From contig BOLD01000001.1 in NCBI GenBank assembly GCA_016861345.1, positions 248,001-312,000 on the forward strand: a stretch of DNA of 64,000 nucleotides. Direction: 5' to 3'. How positions within the stretch are numbered: the stretch's first letter is position 1; each line of letters opens with the position of its first letter. Source of the DNA: Oligoflexia bacterium. GTDB taxonomy: Bacteria; Bdellovibrionota; Bdellovibrionia; Bdellovibrionales; Bdellovibrionaceae. The notes beneath the pieces are model-generated. The model was not told the origin of the DNA. It was given only the letters and a program-made list of their open reading frames with translations, and did not search any database. Below, piece after piece: positions 16,347 to 24,539 of the stretch. The translations under genes and the position numbers were made by a program.

Positions 16347-17381
16347 ATGAAATTGACCCAGACAGTTCAAAAGGGTGGTTGTGCGGCTAAAGTTGCAGCC
16401 ACAGAACTGCGCAAAATACTGAGCCAAGTTCGGTTCCCAAAATCAGATCCCAATCTTCTTGTGGATGGTGGGCTTTTTGATGATGCGGCTATTTACAAAG
16501 TCAGTTCCGACTTAGCTCTGGTTCAAACTCTTGATTTTTTCACTCCGATTGTGGACACGCCCAAGCTTTTTGGTCGAATTGCTGCTGCAAACTCTCTCAG
16601 TGATGTCTATGCAATGGGGGGGGAGCCAAAAACGGCCATGGCGATTTTAGCCTTTCCTTTAGCAACGCTTGAGAATCAAGTTTGTATTGATGTTCTTCAG
16701 GGAGCTTCGGATGTGATGAGTGAGGCTCAAGTGAATTTTGTAGGTGGACACTCTATTGACGATGATACTTTGAAATTTGGATTATCTGTAACGGGCTATG
16801 TGCATCCTGATCACGTATGGTCAAATGCGAAAGCTCAAGTTGGGGATGTTTTAATTTTAACAAAGCCACTTGGAACTGGAACGGTGACGGCTGCGCTCAA
16901 ACGACAAGAACTCAGCGAAAATGAAATGGAAGAGGTTTTAAACAGCATGGCTCAATGCAACCGCGTGCTTGATTTGCTGACTCCAGAAGAGGCTCTCGGT
17001 ATTCATGCGGCGACTGACATCACTGGATTTGGCCTTGCAGGGCACTCTATGCAGATGGCTAAGGCCAGCGAAAAAACCCTGCGATTTGAGATGAAAAAGT
17101 TGCCACAGTTTGCGTTGGCCCAGGTATGTTTAGAGAAAAAATGTCTAACCAAAGCTCATCGAACGAATGCTGAATACACTCAAAATTTTTTAAAAGTACA
17201 AAGTGAAAGTGAGAATGATCGTTTGATTCTCTTTGATCCCCAGACGAGCGGTGGGTTACTGCTGTCAGTTGCACCTGAAATGGCAGAGGCAATTCTTCGC
17301 AAGCTGAATAAAAGATTTTCGCGGGCAACTCAGGTTGGGGTTGTTCAGCCAAGGTCTGATTTTTTCGCTATTATCGATTAG
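16347..17381 (+). CDS. selD: selenide, water dikinase
   Basis: SelD makes selenophosphate, the selenium donor, from selenide and ATP. The 344-residue protein shows the catalytic Cys/Lys pair in KGGCAAKVA (a Cys form, not selenocysteine), the AIR-synthase-like fold motifs DDAAIYKV, ANSLSDVYAMGGEPKTAMAI and GGHSIDD, and the C-terminal DPQTSGGLLLSV. It is directly followed by selU. With no selA or selB nearby, the pair points to selenium use in tRNA, although other selenium genes could lie elsewhere. Confidence 0.96.
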   Translation: MKLTQTVQKGGCAAKVAATELRKILSQVRFPKSDPNLLVDGGLFDDAAIYKVSSDLALVQTLDFFTPIVDTPKLFGRIAAANSLSDVYAMGGEPKTAMAILAFPLATLENQVCIDVLQGASDVMSEAQVNFVGGHSIDDDTLKFGLSVTGYVHPDHVWSNAKAQVGDVLILTKPLGTGTVTAALKRQELSENEMEEVLNSMAQCNRVLDLLTPEEALGIHAATDITGFGLAGHSMQMAKASEKTLRFEMKKLPQFALAQVCLEKKCLTKAHRTNAEYTQNFLKVQSESENDRLILFDPQTSGGLLLSVAPEMAEAILRKLNKRFSRATQVGVVQPRSDFFAIID

Positions 17382-17395
17382 GGTTGAGTCAATTT

Positions 17396-18493
17396 ATGAA
17401 GCTTGAATTTCTTGGGGTAGAGAATTTCCAAAAAATAATGAAAGATCAGATCCCCATTGTTGATGTTCGAGCTCCGAAAGAATTTGCCGAAGGCCATCTG
17501 CCCGGATCAGTGAATCTACCCTTGATGAATGATGAGGAAAGACACTTAGTCGGCATAGAATATAAAAAGTCAGGGCGTGAAGCTGCCATCGAGCTGGGAC
17601 TAAAACTAGTGAGTGGCGAAGTTAAATCTCAGCGAGTGAAAGCCTGGATGGATTATTTGCAGCAAAATCCTGAAGCAATTATCACCTGTTTTCGTGGGGG
17701 ATTGAGATCAAAATTCTCTCAACAATGGTGTGCAGAGGCAGGGTACCCTCGACCCCGTATCGAGGGTGGCTATAAGGCTGTTCGCACTTTTTTAATCGAG
17801 ACAATTTCAAAATTTACATACGAAAAGGAAATGACGTTGATCGGGGGATGCACAGGGGCCGCGAAGTCCCTGCTACTTCGAGATTTAGTTTCTTTTCGAG
17901 ATTGTTTAGATCTTGAGCGACAAGCAAATCACCGGGGATCGGCCTTTGGTGGGTATGGCAACGGTCAGCCAGCACAGGCGACTTTTGAAAATTTATTGGC
18001 TCGGGATATTTTACTGCTTTCTCAAGGTGGACGAGTTATTATCGAAGATGAAAGTCGCTTGATTGGAAAATGTGTTCAGCCAGAAATCTTTTTTGAAAAA
18101 CTACGAAATTCGCCTTTGGTTTTTGTGGATGAGCCTTTAAGTCAGCGGGTAGAGAATACTTATCAGGACTATATTGTCAATTCGACGATTAACTCTGATG
18201 ATGTTGATCAAGCTCAGACTGTTTTTGATCGGTACTTGAAAAGTCTCTCCAATATTCAAAAACGTCTCGGCGGTCTTCGATATCAAGAATGTCTCAGAGA
18301 TCTTCAAAAATCACGGCAGGATTATCAAGAACATCGAGAAATATTATCGAATAAAATATGGATCGAAAAATTACTACATTGGTATTACGATCCCCTTTAT
18401 AACGGCAGTCTTGAAATGCGAAAGCCGAAAATTTTATTTCGAGGGACTCGGGCTCAAGTATTTGATTATCTAAAATCCAAGCTTGATCAGTAA
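17396..18493 (+). CDS. selU: tRNA 2-selenouridine synthase
   Basis: SelU (MnmH) replaces sulfur by selenium at 2-thiouridine 34 of tRNAs. It has a rhodanese domain (VDVRAPKEFAEGHLPGSVNL, catalytic Cys in ITCFRGGLRS) and a P-loop domain with the family motif LERQANHRGSAFGGYGNGQP. The P-loop reads GGCTGAAKSLLL: Ala stands where Gly is expected before the Lys, a deviation worth noting. ATG 17396 is chosen over TTG 17384. Its 3' end overlaps the convergent aldehyde dehydrogenase gene by 24 bases. It works with SelD encoded just upstream. Confidence 0.93.
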   Translation: MKLEFLGVENFQKIMKDQIPIVDVRAPKEFAEGHLPGSVNLPLMNDEERHLVGIEYKKSGREAAIELGLKLVSGEVKSQRVKAWMDYLQQNPEAIITCFRGGLRSKFSQQWCAEAGYPRPRIEGGYKAVRTFLIETISKFTYEKEMTLIGGCTGAAKSLLLRDLVSFRDCLDLERQANHRGSAFGGYGNGQPAQATFENLLARDILLLSQGGRVIIEDESRLIGKCVQPEIFFEKLRNSPLVFVDEPLSQRVENTYQDYIVNSTINSDDVDQAQTVFDRYLKSLSNIQKRLGGLRYQECLRDLQKSRQDYQEHREILSNKIWIEKLLHWYYDPLYNGSLEMRKPKILFRGTRAQVFDYLKSKLDQ

Positions 18494-19837
18494 GCGAAAG
18501 AGCTTCAGCTTTGTCTCAGTATAAGGCGGATAGAAATAATGACTGATCCGTGGAAATAGGCCCTGCTTCATGATTGATTTTTGATGAGAAAAGGCCTGAA
18601 AACTCGCTTTTCCGTGATATGACCCGATGCCACTTTCGCCGACTCCGCCAAAGGGTAGGGCGTGATTGCCCACATGAATGATGGTGTCGTTGATGCAGGC
18701 TCCTCCAGAAGAGGTTCGCTTTAAGATGGCTTCAATAAAGTCATTATTTTTTGAGAAAATATAAAGAGCCAATGGTTTGGGGCGATCAATGATAAAATGA
18801 ATCAGAGATTCTGTGTCTTCGTAGGTGATCAAAGGCAGAAGTGGCCCAAAAATCTCTTCTTTCATGATTTGAGCGGACATCGAGGTTTCGTTCATTTGCA
18901 AAATAGAGACAAAATTTTTAAGAAGAGGTTTTGCTCCTTTTTGAAGAGCGTCTTCTTCAAGCTTGGTTAGGCGGTCTCTATGCCGATTAGATATAATATT
19001 AGAAACTTGGTGTTGGTCGAAAGTTTTTAGGAAAGATTCACATTCCGCAATGAAGCGAGAAACGCTATTTTCGTGGATCAAAATATAATCTGGAGCTACG
19101 CAGGTTTGTCCATTGTTCAGTGTTTTACCCCATATGATTTTTTCAGCAGCCAGCTTCAGATCAGCTTTTTCATCGATGATTGAGGGACTTTTGCCACCTA
19201 ACTCAAGAGTAACAGAAGTCAAATTTTGGGCGGCCTTGGCCATAACGATTTTTCCAACCTCGTTTGAGCCTGTAAAGAAAATGTGATCAAAGGGGAGATC
19301 AAGTAGTGCCTGCGAGGTCTCTTTGCCGCCCTGAATGACTAAGGCTATTTCAGAGGGGAAAACTTCTTTGACAATATCGGCGATGATCTGACTAACAGCG
19401 GGGGTCAGTTCAGAGGGCTTAATGATGGCCGTGTTTCCAGCTCCGATTGCTCCAACTAATGGAGTCAGTGCTAGACCGAAGGGGTAATTCCACGGGGCAA
19501 TGATCAGACAGGTGCCTTTGGGTTCGCTGAGTACTTCTGAACTGGTGAAGGGAAAGAGAAGGCCTGATGATTTTGACTGTGGCATGGCCCATTGGTGCAG
19601 ATGTTTGATGAAGTTTTGAATTTCATGTAAGACGGGATAGATTTCAGTCATCACAACTTCAAGAGCTGGTTTTTGATAATCTTTTTGAAAGGCCTCGATA
19701 ATTTGTGGTTCATGATTTTTCACTACGTCCTTGAGTTTATGTAAGTATGAAATTCGGTGGTCAATATGAAGAGACCGAATCTCCCACGATTTTCTTTTTT
19801 GAAGATGAAAAAAATTTTGAACTTCGATAGGGTTCAT
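18470..19837 (-). CDS. aldehyde dehydrogenase (class 3/fatty-aldehyde type)
   Basis: The 455-residue enzyme oxidises aldehydes with NAD(P)+. Motifs include APWNYPFGLALTPLVGAI, IIKPSELTPA, FFTGSNEVGKIVM, catalytic Glu in TLELGGKSPSI, and catalytic Cys in NNGQTCVAPDY. Length and the hydrophobic C-terminal end (YFPPYTETKLKLFRLLIKL) match the class 3 group, which includes membrane-associated fatty-aldehyde dehydrogenases. ATG 19837 is chosen because AAGGAG precedes it and the family usually opens near here; a longer frame runs back into the transporter gene. It overlaps that gene as ATGA. Confidence 0.92.
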   Translation of the reverse strand: MNPIEVQNFFHLQKRKSWEIRSLHIDHRISYLHKLKDVVKNHEPQIIEAFQKDYQKPALEVVMTEIYPVLHEIQNFIKHLHQWAMPQSKSSGLLFPFTSSEVLSEPKGTCLIIAPWNYPFGLALTPLVGAIGAGNTAIIKPSELTPAVSQIIADIVKEVFPSEIALVIQGGKETSQALLDLPFDHIFFTGSNEVGKIVMAKAAQNLTSVTLELGGKSPSIIDEKADLKLAAEKIIWGKTLNNGQTCVAPDYILIHENSVSRFIAECESFLKTFDQHQVSNIISNRHRDRLTKLEEDALQKGAKPLLKNFVSILQMNETSMSAQIMKEEIFGPLLPLITYEDTESLIHFIIDRPKPLALYIFSKNNDFIEAILKRTSSGGACINDTIIHVGNHALPFGGVGESGIGSYHGKASFQAFSHQKSIMKQGLFPRISHYFYPPYTETKLKLFRLLIKLGF

Positions 19838-20712
19838 GAACGACTCCTTTTCATTTTTTCCCATGGAGAGAAAAGAATCAGGACACTTATAGAGGTGAAG
19901 CCAAAGGCAATCCAAGTGGAGGTCGTTAAGTTTTCTTGAAAGAGCCAAATAGCGACGATGCTTGAGAGCACGGGCTCAATTAATTTGCCACAGCTCATCC
20001 AATTGAGATTCATGTGTTTCATCAAATAGGAAAAGAGAGCGTGTCCCAAAAGAGTTGGAAAAAGCACAAGTCCTGCTATAGCCATCCACGTTTGAGCCGG
20101 ATAGTTTGTCAACTCAGTCTTTTTGACCAAAGCCAAAGTGAGAAAACAGAACGAGGCTAATCCGTACACCAGAAAAGTATACCCTTTGGTGGTGTGAATT
20201 TCGCGAGCTTTTCTTCCTGTCAGGACATAAGCGGAGAAAAGCACAGCTGAAAATAAGGCTGAAATATCACCCCAAAGATAATCACTATCAAAACGCAAAT
20301 TATGATGAACCAGTTGGTAGATGCCAAAAACGGCAAGAATGTATGCAAAAATCAGCTTTTTTTGAAAGTGCTCTTTCAAAAAAACAGTCGCTCCAGCAGC
20401 TGTGAAAAGGGGGTTGATGGCAAAAATGATCATACAATTGGCAATGGTGGTGTTAATGGCTGAATATTTATAGGTCCAAAGATGAAGGAAAAAAAAGAAT
20501 CCTGAAAGACTTGGGTACAGAAGGGACTTTGTTCGAATATCCTGCCAGACAGATCGAAGCTCTTTTTGAAAAATTGCAATCAAAGCCATGGCAAGGCTAG
20601 CAAAGAGAAGTCTCCAAAATCCTATGGCTTCTGGAGGGGCATGAGCCAATCGGGCTAGACTTGCCGCTTGAGAAAGGCACAAAATTGCGATCAAATAGAG
20701 CATCGAATTCAT
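19834..20712 (-). CDS. EamA/DMT-superfamily transporter
   Basis: The 292-residue protein has about ten hydrophobic helices in two homologous halves, the hallmark of EamA drug/metabolite exporters. Typical stretches are APPEAIGFWRLLFASLAMAL in the first half, and MNLNWMSCGKLIEPVLSSIV and SIVAIWLFQENLTTSTWIAF in the second. Substrate cannot be read from sequence. Its stop overlaps the start of the aldehyde dehydrogenase gene, so the two are co-translated; whether their substrates are related is unknown. Confidence 0.87.
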   Translation of the reverse strand: MNSMLYLIAILCLSQAASLARLAHAPPEAIGFWRLLFASLAMALIAIFQKELRSVWQDIRTKSLLYPSLSGFFFFLHLWTYKYSAINTTIANCMIIFAINPLFTAAGATVFLKEHFQKKLIFAYILAVFGIYQLVHHNLRFDSDYLWGDISALFSAVLFSAYVLTGRKAREIHTTKGYTFLVYGLASFCFLTLALVKKTELTNYPAQTWMAIAGLVLFPTLLGHALFSYLMKHMNLNWMSCGKLIEPVLSSIVAIWLFQENLTTSTWIAFGFTSISVLILFSPWEKMKRSRS

Positions 20713-20818
20713 CTTTTAGGACCCTATCAGACATTACGCAGGATGTTTAAGTTAAAATTACTTTATTTTTCTTCAGCTATGGTTTGAGATAGTTTTGTTA
20801 AATAAAGGAGATAAGTCT

Positions 20819-21502
20819 ATGAAAATGAATCGTTTCGGTATTGCAATTGTTTGCTCTGTGGCCTTGTTTTCACAGGTTGGCTGTGAAAAGAAACTTGATA
20901 CAGACCAAAAGAAAGCAAGTTATGCCATTGGTCAACAAATTGGTCAGAACTTGAAAGGTCAGAACATTGATTTTGATCCAGAAGTTTTGGCTATGTCGAT
21001 GAAGGATGTTGCTGCTGGTAAGCCATCAAAGCTAAAGCCAGAAGAGATGCAAGCGGCCCTTCAGAAACTTCAAGAGGGCGTGAACAAAAAACAGATGGAG
21101 TTAGCAGAGAAAAATCTTGCTGACGCAAAAGCCTTCCTTGAGAAAAATAAGTCAGAGGCTGGAGTGAAGGTCACTCCTTCTGGTCTTCAGTACATCGTTG
21201 TTGCTGAAGGTAAAGGTAAAACACCAACAGTGAAAGATACTGTTAAAGCTCACTACAAGGGTGTTTTGACAAATGGTCAGCAGTTTGACAGCTCTTATGA
21301 TCGTGGACAACCTGCAGAGTTCCCAGTTGGCGGAGTGATCAAGGGTTGGACAGAGGCTCTTCAGATGATGAAAGTTGGAGGAAAAGTTAAACTTTTCATC
21401 CCACCAGAGCTTGGTTACGGTCCTTCTGCACGTCCTGGAATTCCTGCGAACTCAGTGCTTGTGTTCGATGTTGAACTTCTTGATGTGAAAGCTGGAAAGT
21501 AA
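20819..21502 (+). CDS. FKBP-type peptidyl-prolyl isomerase (Mip/FkpA-like)
   Basis: ATG 20819 follows AAAGGAG at a good distance; the longer frame from 20795 has no merit. The 227-residue protein has a signal peptide ending in SQVGC, a weak lipobox that could anchor it as a lipoprotein, a helical dimerisation domain (SYAIGQQIGQNLKGQNIDF) and a C-terminal FKBP domain (VKAHYKGVLTNGQQFDSSYD, FPVGGVIKGWTEAL, IPPELGYGP, LVFDVELLDV). It would help fold periplasmic or outer-membrane proteins. Only six bases separate it from the next gene, and its terminator seems to lie inside that gene. Confidence 0.93.
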   Translation: MKMNRFGIAIVCSVALFSQVGCEKKLDTDQKKASYAIGQQIGQNLKGQNIDFDPEVLAMSMKDVAAGKPSKLKPEEMQAALQKLQEGVNKKQMELAEKNLADAKAFLEKNKSEAGVKVTPSGLQYIVVAEGKGKTPTVKDTVKAHYKGVLTNGQQFDSSYDRGQPAEFPVGGVIKGWTEALQMMKVGGKVKLFIPPELGYGPSARPGIPANSVLVFDVELLDVKAGK

Positions 21503-21508
21503 TCTTCA

Positions 21509-22096
21509 GTGATTTTACTGACCGGTTTTGAACCCTTTTTGGGTGAAACAGTAAACCCCAGCAAAGAACTGCTGGGGTTTTATTTTTCTGCTCTCGATAT
21601 TCATACACTGTCTTTACCAGTTTCATATCAGAAATCATTTTTGGTATTGAAGGAAAAACTAAGTCATCAGTCCTACGATCATATCATTATGCTGGGGCAG
21701 GCTGGGGGAAGAACTTCAGTTAGCCTGGAGCGAGTTGCTTTGAATTGGATGGACTCAGAGTTTTCGGATGAGGAGGGGCAGGTTTTTTGCGAAACAAAAA
21801 TATTGGACCAGGGTAGAGAAGCTCATTTTTCTTCTTATCCGTTAAGAGAATGGTATCGTCTGGCGAGACAGGAAAACTTGCCTATTCAAATCTCGAATTC
21901 AGCAGGGGCCTTTGTTTGCAACTCACTGAGCTATCAGGTGGGGCAACACATTGCAGATATGCAAATGAAGACAAAGTGGCTCTTTGTTCATGTTCCGTTT
22001 TTACCAGAGCAGGGGGAAAAAAAGAATGAGCCCTCGATGGAGCTCATTCAGATGAAAACATGTTTGGATTTTATATTAAGTCAGGTTCGAGCTTAG
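21509..22096 (+). CDS. pcp: pyroglutamyl peptidase (pyrrolidone carboxylate peptidase, C15)
   Basis: This cytosolic cysteine peptidase removes N-terminal pyroglutamate. The 195-residue protein starts at GTG 21509 with the family opening ILLTGFEPFLGETVNPSKE. The triad is visible: Glu in SLERVALNW, Cys in NSAGAFVCNSLSY, and His in FVHVPFLPEQ. A strong terminator-like hairpin lies 45-72 bases into the gene, within the codons for the conserved NPS motif. Its stop overlaps the convergent chemoreceptor gene by four bases. Confidence 0.9.
   Translation: MILLTGFEPFLGETVNPSKELLGFYFSALDIHTLSLPVSYQKSFLVLKEKLSHQSYDHIIMLGQAGGRTSVSLERVALNWMDSEFSDEEGQVFCETKILDQGREAHFSSYPLREWYRLARQENLPIQISNSAGAFVCNSLSYQVGQHIADMQMKTKWLFVHVPFLPEQGEKKNEPSMELIQMKTCLDFILSQVRA
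21553..21586 (+). terminator. intrinsic terminator embedded in the start of pcp
   Basis: AAACCCCAGCA (21553-21563) and TGCTGGGGTTT (21570-21580) form a perfect 11-bp stem with a 6-base loop, followed by TATTTTT. This is a textbook Rho-independent terminator for the FKBP gene, but it lies inside the first 25 codons of pcp. Transcription of pcp would need read-through, antitermination by translating ribosomes, or a low fraction of escaping polymerase. Confidence 0.7.
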
Positions 22097-23991
22097 CTGA
22101 CATTCCCGTAGACCACTTCACTGAGAGTATCAACGGTTGAGTTCAGGCCCTCGGCTTGGCGCTTTAAACTTTCGCTTGCTTGAGCACTTTCTTGTGAACT
22201 TGCGGCATTTGTCTGTGTGGCCTGATCAAGCTGGTTCATGGCTGTTGAAATTTGCTGAATCCCCATTGATTGCTCATCACTCGCAGTCGCAATTTCAAGG
22301 ACGAGTTGGTTCACTTCTCGGACATAGGTGACAATCTCATTGAGAACATCACTGCAGCGATTTGCTGTGCTGATACCTGCAGCTACTTTTTCCTTACTTT
22401 CTTCGATAAGGCCGCCCACTTTAGTTTTTGTATCCTCAACTGTGTTTTGCACTCGAGAAAGACTGCGATCAAGAACTTCAGAGATTTCTTTTGCAGCCGT
22501 GCCACTCATTGTGGCTAAGTTGCCAACCTCTTCGGCAACAACCGCAAATCCTTTTCCTGCCTCGCCGGCTCGTGCAGCCTCGACAGAGGCATTAAAAGAA
22601 AGCAGTTTTGTCTGGAAGACGATATCGTTAATGACCTTTGTCTTTTGTGCAATTTCAGCGATTACCTTAACGATCTCTGAGAGTTCCTGATTGCTGTGTT
22701 CAATCTGGGATTGAATCTTGTCATTTGAAGAGTTGATCTCATTAATTGAGTTGAGCATTTCAGAAACTGCAGTCTGTCCTCTTTCGGCGGCGTTAGCACT
22801 ATTTTGAGAGACTTCTTGAGATCTTTTTGCATTTTCAGTGGTTTTTTGAATCATGGAGCTGATTTCATCAAGTGAAGCTACAGTTTCCTGTAGTGCAGCG
22901 GCTTGTTCTTGAGTACTCTCTGATAGTGAATTTCCTGAGTCAGCCATTTTTCCTGATGCGCCCTGAACTTCAACCGTCGCCTGCTGAAGATTAGTCATGA
23001 TATTCTGAATGGGGACGGTAATTGATCGAGTAATGTACCATCCCAATCCAAGAAGCAGGGCGGTTAATAGAATGCAAATTGCACCAAGAGTCCAGAGACT
23101 GTTTCGCAGAGAAACTTTGTTGGCCTCAACCGCGTCAACTACAAGCTGAATTTCTTTATGAATAATAAAGGCCAACTGATTAATTGAGGCCGTCGCGTAT
23201 TCAAAATATTCTTTGGAGTCGACTCCAAAATTACCTTCATTTGATTTTTCAAGAACCTTATTTAAGGTGTTAACCACGTTGAGCCAAGCATCATATTTTT
23301 TAAATTTTTCAATATTGGCCTTAGACACATCTGTCACTAAGAGAGCCGGAGAATCAAGGGATGATGTCACTCCATATTTAAGAGAGCTGACTGTAACAAG
23401 TTGTTCCGTTGACAGGGGTTTGTTAGCGGCAATGAGACTTGTTAAGTTTGCACGCAAGCGACCAGCACTTTCTTTTGCTGTTTCGAGAATGGAAAGAGCG
23501 ATCATTTTTCGCTCTTCTCCTTGAGCTTCAGAGTGTTGTCCGATCTCAACTTGCATATGGATCAAATGTTCTATTGCTCGACCATATATTTGAGACACTT
23601 CGGCAAAAGGTTTTTTTTCATCAACAGCTGTTCGCGCACTTAAAAACAAGGTTATGGCCTGATTGAGGCTTTTTTCTAGCTCCTCTTTGAGAGAAGAGGA
23701 ACTGTAGCGACTTTCAGTAATTTTTCTTTCCTCGTCGGATTTTGTCCGTTGTTCCGACAGCTCATTTTCAGTTATTTTTCCACCCAAAAAGAGTGCAGAC
23801 TTGCCTCGTTCAATTTGGATTTGATGAATCCATTTCGAGGTGGCCTCTTGGATTTTTACATTTTCAGTGGCCACCTGTCCGTCAAGATATGTTTTGTAAT
23901 TCTTGAAGAGCATCACTGATGCGAAAAGTAGAAAAGTACCAGATGGTATTGCGACAAGAACGGCGATTTTCTGTTTTAGACTGAGCTTCAT
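22093..23991 (-). CDS. chemoreceptor with NIT (nitrate/nitrite-sensing type) periplasmic domain
   Basis: Start ATG 23991 follows GAGGTG by seven bases; the frame from 24012 lacks a ribosome site. The 632-residue protein has a membrane helix (KIAVLVAIPSGTFLLFASVM), a periplasmic helical domain with the NIT signature QIERGKSALFLGGK and LSEQRTKSDEER, a second helix (AICILLTALLLGLGWYITRS), and a signalling domain with the tip motif ARAGEAGKGFAVVAEEV. NIT domains bind nitrate and/or nitrite in characterised cases; here ligand is inferred. It is a stand-alone gene that could feed the array encoded at 1-9555. Confidence 0.9.
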   Translation of the reverse strand: MKLSLKQKIAVLVAIPSGTFLLFASVMLFKNYKTYLDGQVATENVKIQEATSKWIHQIQIERGKSALFLGGKITENELSEQRTKSDEERKITESRYSSSSLKEELEKSLNQAITLFLSARTAVDEKKPFAEVSQIYGRAIEHLIHMQVEIGQHSEAQGEERKMIALSILETAKESAGRLRANLTSLIAANKPLSTEQLVTVSSLKYGVTSSLDSPALLVTDVSKANIEKFKKYDAWLNVVNTLNKVLEKSNEGNFGVDSKEYFEYATASINQLAFIIHKEIQLVVDAVEANKVSLRNSLWTLGAICILLTALLLGLGWYITRSITVPIQNIMTNLQQATVEVQGASGKMADSGNSLSESTQEQAAALQETVASLDEISSMIQKTTENAKRSQEVSQNSANAAERGQTAVSEMLNSINEINSSNDKIQSQIEHSNQELSEIVKVIAEIAQKTKVINDIVFQTKLLSFNASVEAARAGEAGKGFAVVAEEVGNLATMSGTAAKEISEVLDRSLSRVQNTVEDTKTKVGGLIEESKEKVAAGISTANRCSDVLNEIVTYVREVNQLVLEIATASDEQSMGIQQISTAMNQLDQATQTNAASSQESAQASESLKRQAEGLNSTVDTLSEVVYGNVS

Positions 23992-24113
23992 GGCGTTCAC
24001 CTCATTTTTCACAAATTCTTTATCGGAAAAATTAAAGCGAAATTGAGTCTATGCCGGGGTTGATCGAGAAAAACTGGACACATGTTCGGTGTCTTTTGGC
24101 AAAATAAATATGA

Positions 24114-24503
24114 CTAATTTAGAGCCAAGGGGGAAATTAAATAAAACTCAGGGATCTCAATATCAACCAATTCTCCATTTTCTGTGAGCATTTGGTAGGT
24201 GCCCTTCATTGTTCCCGTTGGACTTGTCAGGGGTGCGGCACTTTCGTATTGAAAGGTTTGGTTGGGTTGTATTTTGGGTTGAAGTCCCCCAACCCCAGCT
24301 CCTCGGACTTCTTCAATTTTTCCAGTTCCATCAGAGATGATCCAATGGCGGCTCATGAGCTGTGCCGGGCAATTACTTTTGTTTGTAATCGATATTTGAT
24401 ATATAAAAAAATGCAGTCCAGAATCGGGACGTGACTCTGCTTCACTGTAGGTGACTTGGGCTTTAATATCAAAAGATAAAGTAGTGTGTTTTTGAATCGA
24501 CAT
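24114..24503 (-). CDS. apaG: ApaG-family protein
   Basis: This 129-residue protein is a single ApaG domain, an immunoglobulin-like fold. Family motifs are FFIYQISITNKS, QLMSRHWIISDGTGKIEEV, GVGGLQPKIQPNQTFQYES, and GTMKGTYQML near the end. The role of bacterial ApaG is not settled; it is often found near ksgA and apaH, but neither is here. It starts 36 bases after the end of the nuclease-fold gene upstream and may be co-transcribed with it. Confidence 0.93.
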   Translation of the reverse strand: MSIQKHTTLSFDIKAQVTYSEAESRPDSGLHFFIYQISITNKSNCPAQLMSRHWIISDGTGKIEEVRGAGVGGLQPKIQPNQTFQYESAAPLTSPTGTMKGTYQMLTENGELVDIEIPEFYLISPLALN

Positions 24504-24539
24504 CCTAATTGCGGAGCATATTGAGACCTTGAGTCTGAG

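Noticed and set aside
16347..17381. Selenocysteine (in-frame TGA) in selD
   Set aside because: The active-site codon is TGT/Cys in GGCAAK; no in-frame TGA occurs.
18470..19948. Longer aldehyde dehydrogenase start at 19948
   Set aside because: The extra 37 residues overlap the transporter gene and lack a ribosome site; ATG 19837 has AAGGAG and fits the family.
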